A DNA stretch of 64,000 nt from Tolypeutes matacus (taxonomy: Eukaryota > Chordata > Mammalia > Cingulata > Chlamyphoridae). Position numbers and translations under genes: made by a program. Below are positions 33,198 to 44,673 of this stretch, in pieces. Within the stretch, counting starts at the first letter, position 1. Every line of letters begins with the position of its first letter. A model generated the notes under the pieces. It saw only the letters and a list, made by a program, of their open reading frames with translations. It searched no databases and was not told the origin of the DNA. Where the stretch lies: positions 3,820,520 through 3,884,519 of the forward strand of contig JAKSZT010053837.1 of the NCBI GenBank assembly GCA_026826555.1. Reading direction: 5' to 3'.

Positions 33198-33696
33198 TTT
33201 ATAAAGGGTATTTATTTGAGGTAGAAGCTTACAGTTACCAGGCCATAACCTCCTAAGGCTCTGTGGTCCCAGCTTCTTCCAATATCAGCTATAGGCTGGG
33301 ATAAGTTTCATCTCTCTCCTGGGGCTCGTTTCTCTCCCGGCTCAGCTGCTCTGCTCTCTCCATAATGCCAGCTGTAAGCTATCAGGCAAATGGCTCATCT
33401 CTCTTCCCAGGGCCTCTGCTGTGTCTAATGGAGCCTTCTCTTTTTCCTCGCATATCTCTGTGTATTTACTTCCCAGGGCTCCAACATCAAATCTCTCACT
33501 TTCTCCTCTGCCATGTTGTTTCTTCTGTGAGACCCCACCCACCAAGGGGAGTGGCCCAATCAAAGCCTTAATCATAATTTAATCAAGTAAGTGTGAACCT
33601 CTGAATCCAATATAATATAATATGACCAGAGGAGCAGACCAATTTACATATATAATCCAATATATATTTTTGGAATTCATAAATAACACCAAACTG
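33198..33696 (-). repeat. MaLR-like LTR, minus copy, 3' truncated
   Basis: Reverse-complemented, it gives the same element as 32424-33197: from the right end TGTAGCAGTTTGGTGTTATT down to the AAATAAATACCCTTTATAAA region. The two copies meet tail to tail and form a large inverted repeat. Confidence 0.72.
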
Positions 33697-33985
33697 CTAC
33701 AGTGATGATAATAGGATGGTATATGGGAAAAAATACACCTAATGTAAATAATAGATGATAGATATAACTATTTTAATAATCTTTCATCAATTGTAACAAA
33801 GATTACTGTAAAATAAAATATATAGTTTTTTTTTTTTTTTTAAGTGCTATCATCAAAGTTAACAAATGTTCCACACCAATGCAAGGTGTTAGCGGTAGGG
33901 TGGTGTATGTGAACCCTGTATATTATGCGTGATTGTTTTATAGACTCACAACTTCTCTAATTAAAAAAAGACGTTTATAGGAGAA
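33697..33985 (+). repeat. L1 E 3' UTR end
   Basis: It resumes the L1 3' UTR after the LTR pair and ends with the shared block (ACAAATGTTCCACACCAATG, GATTGTTTTATAGACTCACAA) and an A-rich end. A T run at 33825-33842 interrupts it. Confidence 0.75.
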
Positions 33986-34403
33986 AATGGTATGCAGATG
34001 AACTTTTCAGAAAGGACACAAAGCATGAGAATTTGGGGGGCCCATGTAATTACTCACCAAAGGATAATGCTACAGAGTTAGAATCTGGCCATGGCTTAGG
34101 TGGCTCCTCTAGCTTGGGATTTTTTATATGGCTACAATTAAGTTGATGCTGGTGCTTGGGTTCATCTGAAGGGTTGGTCAAAGGAGGACTTGCTTCAAAG
34201 CTCACTAGTGATTGTTCACAGGGCTGTTAGACAGAGAGCCTCAGTTTTTTGCTGGCTGTAGGCTAGAGCTTCCCTCAGTCCCTTACCACATGGAGCTCTC
34301 CATACAGCAGCTCACAACATGGCAACTGGCTTCCATTAGAATGAATAAGGGAGAGGGGAAGAGAAGGCAACCATGACAAGTCAGAACAAGACAAGCCAGA
34401 GTC
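33986..34403. other. No recognised feature
   Basis: Mixed-composition sequence. No family, RNA or protein was recognised. Confidence 0.4.
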
Positions 34404-34588
34404 TTTTTTTTTTAAAGATTTTATTTATTCATTCATTTATCCACCCCCTTGCTGCTTGTGCTCGCTGTATCCATTTGCTGTGCATTTTCTGTGTCTGCTT
34501 ATCTCCCCTTGTCGGGTCGTCCTGCTGCGTCAGCTCACCGCACCGCGTGAGCTGGCTTGTCTTCACCAGGAGGCCCCGGGAACCGAGG
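34404..34588 (-). mobile_element. DAS-III-like SINE, 5' truncated
   Basis: Reversed tail and body (TTTTATTTATTCATTCATTT to CACCAGGAGGCCCCGGGAACCGA). The tRNA-like head is missing, so the copy has no internal promoter. Confidence 0.88.
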
Positions 34589-34770
34589 ATTTCTAGTATC
34601 TAAATTTTCCTTAGCATGGTGAGCTCTATATCCAGATTTGTGTAAACCTATTCAGAAAATCAGTATAACCAGACCCAACTGCTTAAATTGGCTTATCAAA
34701 AAAAATGGATCTCTTGTAAATAGATCCATATTGAGAAACTTCTCTCAATCTAAAATGATGCTTTACCCTC

Positions 34771-35216
34771 TGTGACAGTTAGGCTGATGTGTCAACTTGG
34801 CTGGGTAATGGTGTCCAATTGTTTGGTCAAGCAGTCACTGGGCTAATTGTAATGCAAGGGCATTTCATGGACTTTAATCATCAGTAAGTTGATTACATAG
34901 ATGGCTGGTTACATCTACAATCAACTGAGATTGCCATGAGCAATGAGTGAGTGATATCTCATCCAATCACTTGAAGGTCTTAAAAGGATAAGTGATTTCA
35001 GCATTCAGGGAGAGAATTCCCATCTCTACTTCAGATAGACAGTGTCTCCTGGGGAACTCATCGAAGACCTTCATCGGAGTCTCTGGCTTGCAGCCTGCCT
35101 TACAAAATTTGGACTTGTGCCTCCCCAAGGTCGCGTGAGACAATTTTATAAAATCCCATAGTATTTACAGATACCTCCTGTTGGTTCCATTTCCCCAGAG
35201 AACCCTGACTAATACA
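34771..35216 (+). repeat. MaLR-like solo LTR, family 2, copy 1
   Basis: It runs TGTGACAGTTAGGCTGATGT...CCCTGACTAATACA and is closely matched by 44674-45117. TG...CA ends with a terminal ACTAATACA fit a mammalian MaLR-type LTR. It has no coding interior. Confidence 0.65.
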
Positions 35217-35254
35217 CAAGCCTATGAGCTAACTAGTTTCATTATTCCCATTAT

Positions 35255-35709
35255 TTTAGCCATGGGCTCAGCATGAATTGAGGTAAGGCAGGCTGAAGTC
35301 TGGCCAGCAGGCATAGCCGCGCCCAGTGGGGGATATGCGCAGCCCACCACTCGGGTGTAGGGTGGCTGGAACGGGCGCACCGCCCTCAGCCTCGCCCAGG
35401 CAATCAACATCTGCTTGCTGATAGCCAGAAGAAGCCTGCCCACACTCACCCTCCCCCCTCCCCACACAGCTAGGGAGAGCCGCCCGGCCAAGGCCACACC
35501 TTAGAAGGCGTGGAAACTGCTCCCGGCCCATCACGGCCAGCCCCACCTTCCTTCCCCGCCCACAACCCTATATAAGCAGCTGTACTTCCCTTAATAAATT
35601 AGACCTGCGTGCTTACCTCGTCTCTGCGGTGGTCTTTCCTCCGTGCGCCCTCCACGCCGTCTGGGCCCCCAAACGCTGGTTGCCGCTCAGCGTTCCCCTT
35701 CCGCCAACA
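35255..35709 (+). repeat. GC-rich solo LTR, betaretrovirus-like layout
   Basis: A GC-rich U3 is followed by a TATA box, a poly(A) signal 17 bases after it, a pyrimidine-rich U5, and an end at CCGCCAACA. The CpG content is much higher than in neighbouring repeats, so the copy may be fairly young. The left boundary is uncertain (a TG between 35255 and 35300) and no clear target duplication was found. Confidence 0.65.
35569..35598 (+). promoter_or_regulatory. LTR core promoter and poly(A) signal
   Basis: TATATAA lies at 35569-35575 and AATAAA at 35593-35598. With the start site expected near 35600, the poly(A) signal sits in U3. That arrangement is known from betaretroviruses with a very short R region. 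Confidence 0.65.
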
Positions 35710-36838
35710 AGTAGTTCGGAACAACCACAATGAATCAAATTAGGTGATTTAAGGAATATTTAATAAAAGGACCATTTAAAGGTATAGGCAAAGTGTAGGG
35801 TAATCACGGGAGACAGTACAATGGTATTGGTTTTATAACAGTTGGGCACTGTTACCCCTGCTAGGCCTGAAGAATATGGAAGGGAATGATTACTAGTTCC
35901 CTGAGATAGAGTGAGCTGTTTTGGTTAAGGGCCCTTGCTGGAAGATATTATATTCAGTTGAGGATGAAGTCAGATGCACTCTCTTCCTTCCCTTTGATTT
36001 TCTTTGGATGTTCCCCATTGCCACTTTGAAGTTAGAAAGCAAAGAAGCTTGTTGATGTAGTCCATATAGGTCAGCTTATGCCTATGGGGTACAAAGTGGG
36101 TTAGAGAATGGTGGATGATGGATCTAGAAAGGCAAAATGAAGATATTTAACATCCCCATAGTACACACGAGTATGATACCATTCTTTCTCCGGAGGTAGG
36201 TGGTTAGGAAGGTAAGCAGATATTCAAGTATTTTATGGGGGAAATATTTTTTAATGTAACACACCCTTTTCAAACTAAAAAGAAAAAAAAGAAAAGAAAG
36301 CTTTTTTATAGTTATACAACACATTACTTTTGAAAAACGCTATGAACAGTAAACTTTTTGGACTATTACAGTACTTAATAGCATCCAGGAGATGGCAGCA
36401 TTGGTAAGGTATAGCACTATCAAATGTTCAAAATATTTTTAACAATTATCACTTGTGAAATTTGATAACTTCCTAAATGGAAAAAATTTATTAAAGTATG
36501 TTGCCCCTAAATAACTGACATCCTAAATTATTGTCAAATAATAATTAGGGTTCTATGAAGGTGGTTATTTGAGAATGTGTATCCTCAAAGCCAAAAGAAC
36601 ACACATCTATAAATATATAGTATTATATAATGTCTCAATAAAGTTTGCATTAACTGTTAAGTCTTAAAATATTGGGTTATAGATATGCATGACATAATCT
36701 GTAAATTATACTCAAAAACAAATTTAGAGGCATCTATTCACAAAATACATACAAAGTATTCTATTTCAGTTTCAGTGACAAATTAAAACTTGATATCATA
36801 GACATCATATCAACTATAAGAAAAAATTAATTTGCCTT
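35710..36838. other. Unclassified; one repeat at ~35985-36165
   Basis: The segment 35985-36165 (TTTGGATGTTCCCCATTG, ATATAGGTCAGC, GGATCTAGAAAGGCAAAATG) is a diverged copy of 38995-39190. The remainder is AT-rich and unassigned. Confidence 0.45.
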
Positions 36839-36924
36839 TCTTTTTAGCAGGTACCAGGGAATTGAACCCAGAACCTCGTACATGGGAAGTAGGCACCCAA
36901 CCACTTGAGCTACATCCACTCCCC
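36839..36924 (-). mobile_element. Monomeric DAS-type SINE (minus)
   Basis: Reversed head only, ending GAGCTACATCCACTCCCC. The target TAATTTGCCTTT is duplicated at 36827-36838 and 36925-36936. Confidence 0.93.
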
Positions 36925-37081
36925 TAATTTGCCTTTAAATGTCATTTCCAGACTGCTTTAGTCATACCAATCATCTAAACTTGTAACATTTTATAGATGC
37001 ACATAGATATGGTCAATATTCTGGGTCAGGTACTTAGCTAGGAGAAATGATAAAAAGTCTAGCCCTCAGGAGTCCTCAGTT

Positions 37082-37371
37082 TGGGGAGCAGATATGTCTT
37101 AAGCAATTGGGCACCCACCTCCCACATGGAAATTCCTGGTTCAGTTCCTGGTATCTCCTAAAGAAGACTAGCCGCAACTAACTGCAAGGAGCCACGAGCG
37201 GAAGTGGCTCAAGCATTTGGGCATTCCCTTCTCACATAGGAGGTCCCGGGTTCAGTTCCCAGTGCCTCCTAAAAAAAAGAGAGAAAAAAAAGAAAGATGA
37301 GCAGACAGCTGGAACCATAGGGGAGGAGAATAAAAAAAATATATTTATTTATTAAAAAAAAAAAAAAAAAA
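37082..37371 (+). mobile_element. Dimeric DAS-type SINE
   Basis: Heads at 37082 and about 37190, a short second tail and about 18 A. The target GAGTCCTCA is repeated after the tail. Confidence 0.88.
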
Positions 37372-37539
37372 AGAGTCCTCAATCTGATATGAAGACAGAC
37401 AAACCCAACACATTAGAATACAATTTGATCCTGCTCTAAGGCACATGTGACTAGGAGGGCCAATGGCCTAACTCCAGCTTGGGAATTTCAGGAAACCTCA
37501 CTGAGGAAGGACTGGGCAGAAATTGAAAGATGAGTAGGT

Positions 37540-38110
37540 TTCTGCCAGGACTACCACAAGGAGAAGGTCATTCCATGTAGAAGGAATAGCAGGTGGAAAG
37601 GGAGAAGACATGAAATATCCCAGAAGTTGTCGGCCCTGCATTTTCAGTTTTCACAACTGCAGGGGCACTACTGGCATATGATGAGCAGAGGTCAGGTATG
37701 CTGATAAACATCCCAAAATGTACAGCCTCCCACAACCAAAACTTATCTAAACCATAATAGTCCCATTGCTGAGAAATTGTTCTATCAGGAAATTGCATTT
37801 CTTTCAGAATGGCGAGATTGCAGAGAGGATAGGAGAGAGGCAAGAGATGAAGCCAGAAAGATACAGAGGAACAAAATCAGGGAAGTCCTTATTGATGAGA
37901 CCAAAAAAAAGTTTGGATTTTATCCTAAATATAAGAGAAGGCTAACATGGTCAGATTATTGTAGTAGAAAAATTGCTGTAGCTACAGGAAAATGGATTGG
38001 AGATGGCTGGGTTGAGAAATGACAACAAAAATGGAGCTTTAACAATTTCACTTCTGCTTTCTTTATCAAGGAAAATATCTACAGAATGAAAAAATAGAAG
38101 ACTTTTATGA
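37540..38110 (+). repeat. Old interspersed repeat split by a hAT relic
   Basis: The outer parts (GAAGGTCATTCCATGTAGAA, then GTTTGGATTTTATCCTAAAT) resemble the old repeat near 9050-9440. The inner part, about 37630-37778 (GGGGCACTACTGGCATATGA, AAACATCCCAAAATGTACAG, ATTGCTGAGAAATTGTT), looks like a non-autonomous hAT-Charlie transposon of the MER20 kind. Confidence 0.5.
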
Positions 38111-38994
38111 GGAAATTGAAATCCAAGATTGATGACAAGATCGTAAGAGAGCAAGTAGCTGCTTTAAATGATTTCAAGATTTCTGATGCAGATAAATTAA
38201 ACTGCCACAAACATCTGCAGTTCATTTCCTGAAACCCTCCTTCCAGCTTGTCAGTACTTGCGGTTCCTCCCTCTTGCCTGGCAGGGCTTCAAAGTCCTTG
38301 GTTTGACTCCATACCTTGGCTCCCATTTTTACTTATGCTACTAGACTGGCAACCCAAACTTGACTTGTTCTTCCAGTTTTTATGTGGAAACTGTCACCAG
38401 TCCTTTGTGCCACAGATGAGGGTTAGAAATGCCCCACCTTCTGACCTCATGCACTAGTGAGACTAACCCAAAAGGGTGGTAGTGATGAGAGGGAGGGGAC
38501 AGCTTGACAAATTACCTCCCAAGTGACTGAGAGAATTTATGGATAGGATTAGTAAAATAATTTTGTCAGTTCAGAGATCAGAGTAAGAGCCCAATTTCTT
38601 ATAGTCTCCCCACTCCACCCCTCCCCTTACCTCTAACCTCTACTCTGCCACTTAGCTCCAGCCACCCCAGCCTTGTCTTGCCTCAGAGAGTTTGCATTGG
38701 CTGTTCCTACAGATGAGAAACAGAATTCCCTATGGAGCTTTAAAAAAAATGGCTAAATCATATCCCTAGATCTTTTTCTAAAGGGTAGTTATATTTTTCC
38801 TCCTGTGTTTGACTCCCCTTTTGTTTTTCCTTCTCTTTCATCCATATCAACATTTCTAGCCCACCTCCATTCCCACCACAACCCATGTCAACAGTCTAGC
38901 TTGTATCTGCCATATCTTCTCCATTCTTATGTATAATATTTAAGTAAATAAGAAAAAAGTAAGCAAAATAAGAATATGAAGCTGATACACAGCT
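38111..38994. other. Unclassified; weak L2 (minus) near 38655-38740
   Basis: CTTGCCTCAGAGAGTTTGCA followed by TTGGCTGTTCCTA resembles a reversed L2 end. No gene was recognised; the small frame at 38248-38457 is unlikely to be real. Confidence 0.4.
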
Positions 38995-39190
38995 TTACTC
39001 TTTTCCCACCCTCTGATCTCCTTTGGATGCTTTCTATTGGCTAGACCCAGCTGGAAGCCAGAAAGTAAGGATGCTCAATGATGCAGTTCATATAGGTCAG
39101 CCTGTGCATTCTGGGGCACAGATTAGGGTAGAGAAGGGGACCTTGAATCTAGAAGGGAAAAATAGAGATATTCAACACAACCTTTTTTCA
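38995..39190 (+). repeat. Diverged copy of the 35985 repeat
   Basis: CTTTGGATGCTTTCTATTGG, CATATAGGTCAGCCTG and CTTGAATCTAGAAGGGAAAA line up in order with 35985-36165. The family was not named. Confidence 0.5.
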
Positions 39191-39237
39191 GAGACCACTA
39201 CACTACATAACTCCATGATGTAACTTAAGAAATAAAG

Positions 39238-39682
39238 TTGGGAAATGGATGTGGCTCAAGTGATTGGTCTCCTGCCTACCATATAGGAGGTCCAGGGTTC
39301 AATTCCCGGGGCCTCCTGGTGAAAGGCAAGCTGGCCTGTGCAGTGAGCTGGCCTGCACAGCGAACTGGCCCATGCAGAGTACTGACCCGCACAGAGTGCT
39401 GGCCCACACAGAGTGCCCGCCCATGCAGAGAGCTGACACAGCAAGATGGCTCAACAAAAAGAGTCACATGAGGGAGACAATAAGAGACACAGCAGACCAG
39501 GGAGCTGAGGTGGTGCAAGAGATTGAGCGCCTCTCTCAACTTCAGAAGGTCCTAGAATCGGGTCCCGGTGCCTCCTAAAGAGAAGACAAGCAGACACAGA
39601 AGAGCAACAGCAAATGGACATAGAGAGCAGACAATGGGGGAGGGAGGGATAAATAAATAAAATAAATCTTTAAAAAAAAGAA
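39238..39682 (+). mobile_element. Dimeric DAS-type SINE with internal minisatellite
   Basis: Head one (GGAAATGGATGTGGCTCAAG), about six units of the GTGCTGGCCCACACAGA type, head two at about 39500, and (AAAT)n. The target AAGAAATAAAG is duplicated at 39227-39237 and 39683-39693. Confidence 0.94.
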
Positions 39683-40135
39683 AAGAAATAAAGCATTACA
39701 AGATACCATTAAAGCTCCCAACAGACTCCTCTTAGATCGATTTCCCTTTCTCCCTTTCAAAAGCCTCCTACTATAGTAAAGTATGTACTTCTCGTTCCCC
39801 ACATTTTAAAAATATTTTTACTACAAAGGCACATATCCAAATATTGATGTTATTTTTCATGTTTATAAACTGGCTGTGCACAGTGTGAATTTTTCTTTCT
39901 TTTTTGTTCCTTTTTATGTTTTTGTTTTCATCCATGTTATACTTGAAACTCGAGATCATTTTCAGCAGGGTATATATCCCTTTGTATAAACCATCACAGT
40001 TATATCCAATTGTTTACAAATTTGTACTATTACAAACAAAGCTGTAATGAACATTTTATAGCTGTCTCCTTGGCACATATGTAAGAGTCTTTATGGATTG
40101 GAACTAAGAATAGAATTATAAGTATCTTGGCCCTA

Positions 40136-40764
40136 GTCCTTTAGGAAATAGAGCCTGATGCAAGGCTTAAGATGCTTTTTTTAGGAGATACAAGCCCAGG
40201 GCAGTGAGAATAAGAAAAAAGGGAAGTGAGGCATGAAAAAATAAAAGGCAATACAATGCAATGCATTACCGTGCTGCCACACACACACACACACACACAC
40301 ACAAAGATAATGGGTCACTTGGCAGATGTGTTCGCTCAGCATGTCAATCTTTTACCAGAATGTTTGAAGGAGAAAGCACATCACAGCATAATCTACAGAA
40401 TGAAAATGGGGGGGGCGGGGAGGGGGGAGACTGCCCTTTTCTCTCTCTCCCTTTTCCCACAGTTCAAGGTTCCCACAAGGGGCTGATTGCCTTCCTTCCC
40501 ACTGCATTGCAGCATTGCATCATCTGGCTTCTTGGTACCACCCACAGAGCCAAATCCCATATCCTATGTGCAGCATTACATCCAAACTTAGAGCGGAGAG
40601 GCCACTCATTTTGCCTAGGGCTGGTATAAGCAGTACAGCAAAGGCAGCAGTATCGGGGCAAACTGGAAGGTGGAGAGCACTTGTAGAAAGAAGGAGGTGG
40701 TCACAAGAGGCTGGGGACGCACAAGGCTTGTGCCCAATACGGCATCATATTTTCAGCTTCATCT
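40136..40764. other. Unclassified insert in the old L1
   Basis: It holds a (CA)n run at 40279-40303, a G-rich stretch at 40408-40428 and a GC-richer second half. It may be an old solo LTR. The 122-codon frame at 40261-40629 begins in the (CA)n run and is not credible. Confidence 0.4.
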
Positions 40765-40907
40765 GATGTCAAGAAATTCCTCTCCAAAGTGATTATATCA
40801 ACTTGTACTCCCACCTACAGTCTATAGGAATTCCAGTTGTTCCACACCTTTGTTAACACAGTATTATCATGCTTTAGAATTTAGCTAATCTGATGGATGT
40901 ATGATGG

Positions 40908-41856
40908 TGTGGTAATTTGAGATTATTTATGAATTCCAAAAAAAGATTATATTTGTAAACTAATCTATTCCTCTGGGTGTGAAAACCTTTGGATGCATTA
41001 GATTCAGCTGACATGTCTTGATTAAATTACCTGTTAAGATTAGGGCTTTTATTCCACCAGGTTGAATCTGACCAGGTCAGATTGAGTCCCTGCCTCCTTG
41101 TTGAGCTGATCTAAATGGACACTCTGGAAGAAGACACGGAACAGGAGATAGCTCTATCATGTTTGATCATGGGGCCCTGGAGAGAGATGAGCCATTCACC
41201 TGATAGTTTACAGCTGACCTTGTGAAAAGAACAGAGCAGTTGAGAAACAAGCCCTGTGCCAGCTTACAGCTGAGGTTGGGAAGAACCTGGGCCTAAAGAG
41301 CCTCAAAAGGAAGAGGAGGCCCCGGAAGGAAAGACCCATAAGTGATCAGCAATCATCTTGCTTCAACTTCAACACGTGGCAACTGACTCTGGTGAGAAAG
41401 CAACCCTGAATTGGAATCTTTTTTTTTTTTTTAAAGATTCCTTTTATTTCTCCCCTCCCCACCCCACCCAACCCCCATTGTTTATACTAGCTGTCTGCTC
41501 TCAGTCTGTTTGTTGTGTGCTCTCTGTGCTTGTTCGTCTTCTTTTTAAGAGTCACCAACCACCTCTGCTCCCTGCTGGTTGTGTCTCTCATTGTGTTTCT
41601 TTGTTGCATCTCCTTGTTGTGTCATCTCGTTCAATCATCTTCTTGCATCAGCTCGCTGTCTTGCTAGTCTTCTTTAGGAGGCACCAAGAACCAAACCAGG
41701 ACCTCTCATGTGGTAAGCAGGCACCCAAATGCTTGAACCACATCCACTTCCCTGAGTTGGACTCTTTAGGGCCTTATAACTGTAAGCTTTTACCCCAAAT
41801 AAAAGCCAACAGATTTCTGGTATTTTGCATCAGCACCCCTTTGACTGACTGATACA
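40908..41856 (+). repeat. MaLR-like solo LTR, family 1, full length
   Basis: It starts TGTGGTAATTTGAGATTATT, carries AATAAAAGCCAACAGATTTC near the end, and finishes TGACTGATACA. The flanking host bases GATGG and AATGG suggest a 5-bp target duplication with one change, and the old L1 text continues smoothly across it. A minus SINE lies inside. Confidence 0.72.
41422..41752 (-). mobile_element. Dimeric DAS-type SINE (minus)
   Basis: A poly-T start, the reversed tail with GTGTGCTCTCTGTGCTTGTT, and two reversed heads (about 41555 and 41680-41752). The LTR target TGAATTGGAATCTTT returns as TGAGTTGGACTCTTT. Confidence 0.88.
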
Positions 41857-42470
41857 AATGGTATTGTTATTGTTTTTATTTGCATTTAATTCATTAACAA
41901 TAAAATTGAATATCTTTCCACTCATTGAATTACCTCTTCAAATCCTTCTCTAGTTTTTATTCAGGTTCTTTGTCTTTAACATAATGATTTGTAGAAATTC
42001 TTCAAATCTTCTTAATTTGAACATTTTTTCATATTGCAAACTTTCCCATCTGTAGATTATTATTTTACTTTGTATGTAGTATCTGCTGATGAAGAGAAGG
42101 TTTAATTTTAATATAGTCAATTATCTATTATTTTATTTTACAGTATGTGTCCTGCCTTCCTTTTTGTCACCACTATATACTTCAGAGTTTTATTAGGAAT
42201 GGTTATTGAAATTTATCAATTGTCTCTTCAAAAGCTATTGATATGATATGACTTTTAAAAGTTTATTAATATAATTAGTTATATTGAGAGTTTTCCTCTT
42301 ACTGAACTATCCTTGGATTCATAGAATAAATCCTAATTGGTCATTGTTCATTATTCATATGATACACTGTTGGATGTAAATATTTCTGAGTAATTTTTGC
42401 ATCTATATTCCTAAGTCAAATTATTCCATGATTTTGGGTTTTGTGGTATCTTTATCTGGTATTGGAATTT

Positions 42471-42775
42471 GTCTTACTTTCCTAGGGTTGCCATAAGAAA
42501 ATACCACAAGCTGGATGGCTTACCAACAGGTCACAGTTCTGGACCTAGAAATCAAGGTATAAGCAGGAGCAAGCTTCCTCTGAAGCCTGTAGGGAACAAT
42601 CTGCTCCATGCCTCGCTCCTGACTTCTGGCAGTGGCATGCCCACATTAATCCAATTTGATCTCATCTTAACTAAGAATATATTCAAAGATCCTATATCCA
42701 AATAAGACCATGTTCATAGGGCTGAGAGTTAGGACTTGATATGCCTTCCTGGGGAACACAATTTAACCCATAACA
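42471..42775 (-). repeat. MLT1 (MaLR) LTR
   Basis: Reversed MLT1 landmarks: GGGTTGCCATAAGAAAATAC, CACAGTTCTGGACC, CCAAATAAGACCATGTTCAT and AATTTAACCCATAACA. It was inserted into the old L1. Confidence 0.8.
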
Positions 42776-42849
42776 GTATTTGAGTCATCAGGCTTCATAA
42801 AAATGATTAGAGATATTTTCATACTCTTTTCCATGTCTATCTGATGCCA

Positions 42850-43367
42850 AAGCCCTTAATTACTTTAGGGCATTAGGCATGCAGGGTTGAGTCCCCACCC
42901 CCTTGGTAGGGATAAAACAGACTCTTACATGGAAGTAAATACATAGAGAAGGAGAACACAGAAGCAGATATGCAGGAAGAGAGAGTGCTCCATAGACACA
43001 GCCCTGGGAAGAGAGATGAGCCTGACAGTCTACAGCTGACCTTGTGGAGAGACCAGAGCAACTGAACTCAGAAAGAAACGAGCCACAGGGAGAGAGAGCC
43101 TTATGCCAGCCTACAGCTGATATCGGAAGAAGCTGGGACCACAGAGCCTTAAAAGGAAGGAGGAAGTCTGAGCCCTCACAGACATCACCTGCCATCTTGC
43201 CTCAACACATGGCAACAGACTTTGGGTGAGAAAGTACCTCTTATGGTACCTTGAATTGGACTCTTAAGGGCCTAATACTGTAAGCTTCTAGCCCAAATAA
43301 ATACCCTTTATAAAAGCCAACAGAGTTCTGGTACCTTGCATCAGCACCTCTTTGGCTGACTAATACA
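42850..43367 (+). repeat. MaLR-like LTR, family 1, 5' truncated
   Basis: It matches the right two thirds of 40908-41856 (GTTGAGTCCCCACCCCCTTG, CAACACATGGCAACAGACTT, AAATAAATACCCTTTATAAA) and ends GGCTGACTAATACA. Confidence 0.72.
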
Positions 43368-43914
43368 ACCCTGAAGGTGATGGAAGACTAGCACCATCCT
43401 TATACCCAAGCAAGTGCTATCCCTTTTCTAGGACTGCACCTCAAGCTCTGTCCCTGTCCAGTGCCTGGGACTAGCCAAGGTGACAGTGCTCCTGCCCATT
43501 TCTTCCCTTTGGGCAGTCTCCAAGACTATATTAGTCTTCTCTACCCCACCTCACCCATTCCCCAAATGGGGTTGCCCAGATGTCTAGAGGAGTTCCTGGA
43601 TCATGTCTGTGGAATTACTAGGGGCTCATGACTATAGTCATAGCCAGCCCAGTTCCAGAAAGGTGCCTAGTAAAAGCAATGTTATTTTGAGGGATCTCAC
43701 AAGATTTGGTTGCCAGAAGAAGGCTGACATGCTGATTTTTGTTGCTTCAAATTATTTATATGCATAGGGACCCCTGCATTTTTTTTAATTGCCTTTTATA
43801 GTTAAAGCAGGTATAAGGCCATAGAGTTAGTATGATAATAGTGCAAAAGAAAGCAAGAAAGGAACTGAAATAAAATTTAGGGCTTAAGGACTGACTAAAA
43901 AGATGAGTGTGAAA
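43368..43914. other. No recognised feature
   Basis: Mixed-composition sequence without an identifiable repeat or gene. Confidence 0.4.
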
Positions 43915-44150
43915 GGGGAGCAGATGTGGCTCAAGCAGTTGAGTGCCTGCCTCACACACGGGAGGTCCCAGGTTCAGTTCCTGGTGCCTCCTAAACAACA
44001 ACAAAAACAAAACAACAAGCAAAACAAAAAAACAAAACAAAAAAAAAAAAAAACAACTCAGAGGAGCCAATGTGGCTCAGTGGTTGAGCTCTGGCTTCCC
44101 ACATACGAGGTCTGGGTTCAATCCCCAGCCCCTGGTACCTCAAGAAAAAC
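43915..44150 (+). mobile_element. Dimeric DAS-type SINE
   Basis: Heads at 43915 and about 44063, linker (CAAAA)n. A diverged target AGTGTGAAA/AATGTGACA flanks it. Confidence 0.85.
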
Positions 44151-44212
44151 AAAAAAGAATGTGACAGTGGTGTGGAGCAAGTTGCTATATGGTGCATCAT
44201 GGGAACACAGGA

Positions 44213-44543
44213 TGAGGTGTAACAGAAACTTTCAGTAAATTACTGCTTTATTACTTATACAACACATAGGGTCCAAAAGAGCAGGGGAAGAGATTCCATG
44301 GTAGCCAGTATCCTGGGGAGGCCAACTGCTCTGATCAGGGTCAGTGGGTCAAGATTTAGTTGCACACCCCTCTTCATCGGAAAGAAGAAACAAATATGTG
44401 CTGTCAAGGGTGGGTATTTATACAACCCAGGGGAAGGGGACCTTGCCACTGAGAGCTCCCCCCTGATAAGCACAGCATCTGGTGTTGCTTGTTACCAGTT
44501 TCTGGGTTAAAGTTATGGTAGGACCTTTTCATTAGACCTAACA
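44213..44543 (-). repeat. LTR-like promoter unit (minus)
   Basis: On the minus strand it reads TGTTAGGTCTAATG..., GTATAAATA (TATA box) and, about 150 bp later, AATAAAGCAGTAATTTACTG. A purine tract (AGCCTGGGGGAGA) lies just upstream, as beside a 3' LTR. Only about 130 bp of possible interior follows before the next LTR. This is an inferred LTR of unnamed family. Confidence 0.45.
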
Positions 44544-44673
44544 TCTCCCCCAGGCTGTGAAATGGAAACAGACTGAAACATCTGCATGTCACAAATAGAA
44601 AAGGAGCCAGGGGGTAGGTGAGGGCTGGCAGATAGCCACTGAGCATGTGTTGTGACTTCCCCAGCAAGTGGGG

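Larger units (their letters stand above)
39790..42845 (-). repeat. Old L1 (L1M-type), minus strand, in four pieces
   Basis: Pieces at about 39790-40135, 40765-40907, 41857-42470 and 42776-42845 read on the minus strand as the 3' part of ORF2 and the 3' UTR of an ancient L1. Examples are GTACTCCCACCTACAGTCTA in plus orientation, and the reversed polymerase text around 42300-42470 (AACTATCCTTGGATTCATAG). The interruptions are the unclassified insert at 40136, an LTR and an MLT1. Confidence 0.65.
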
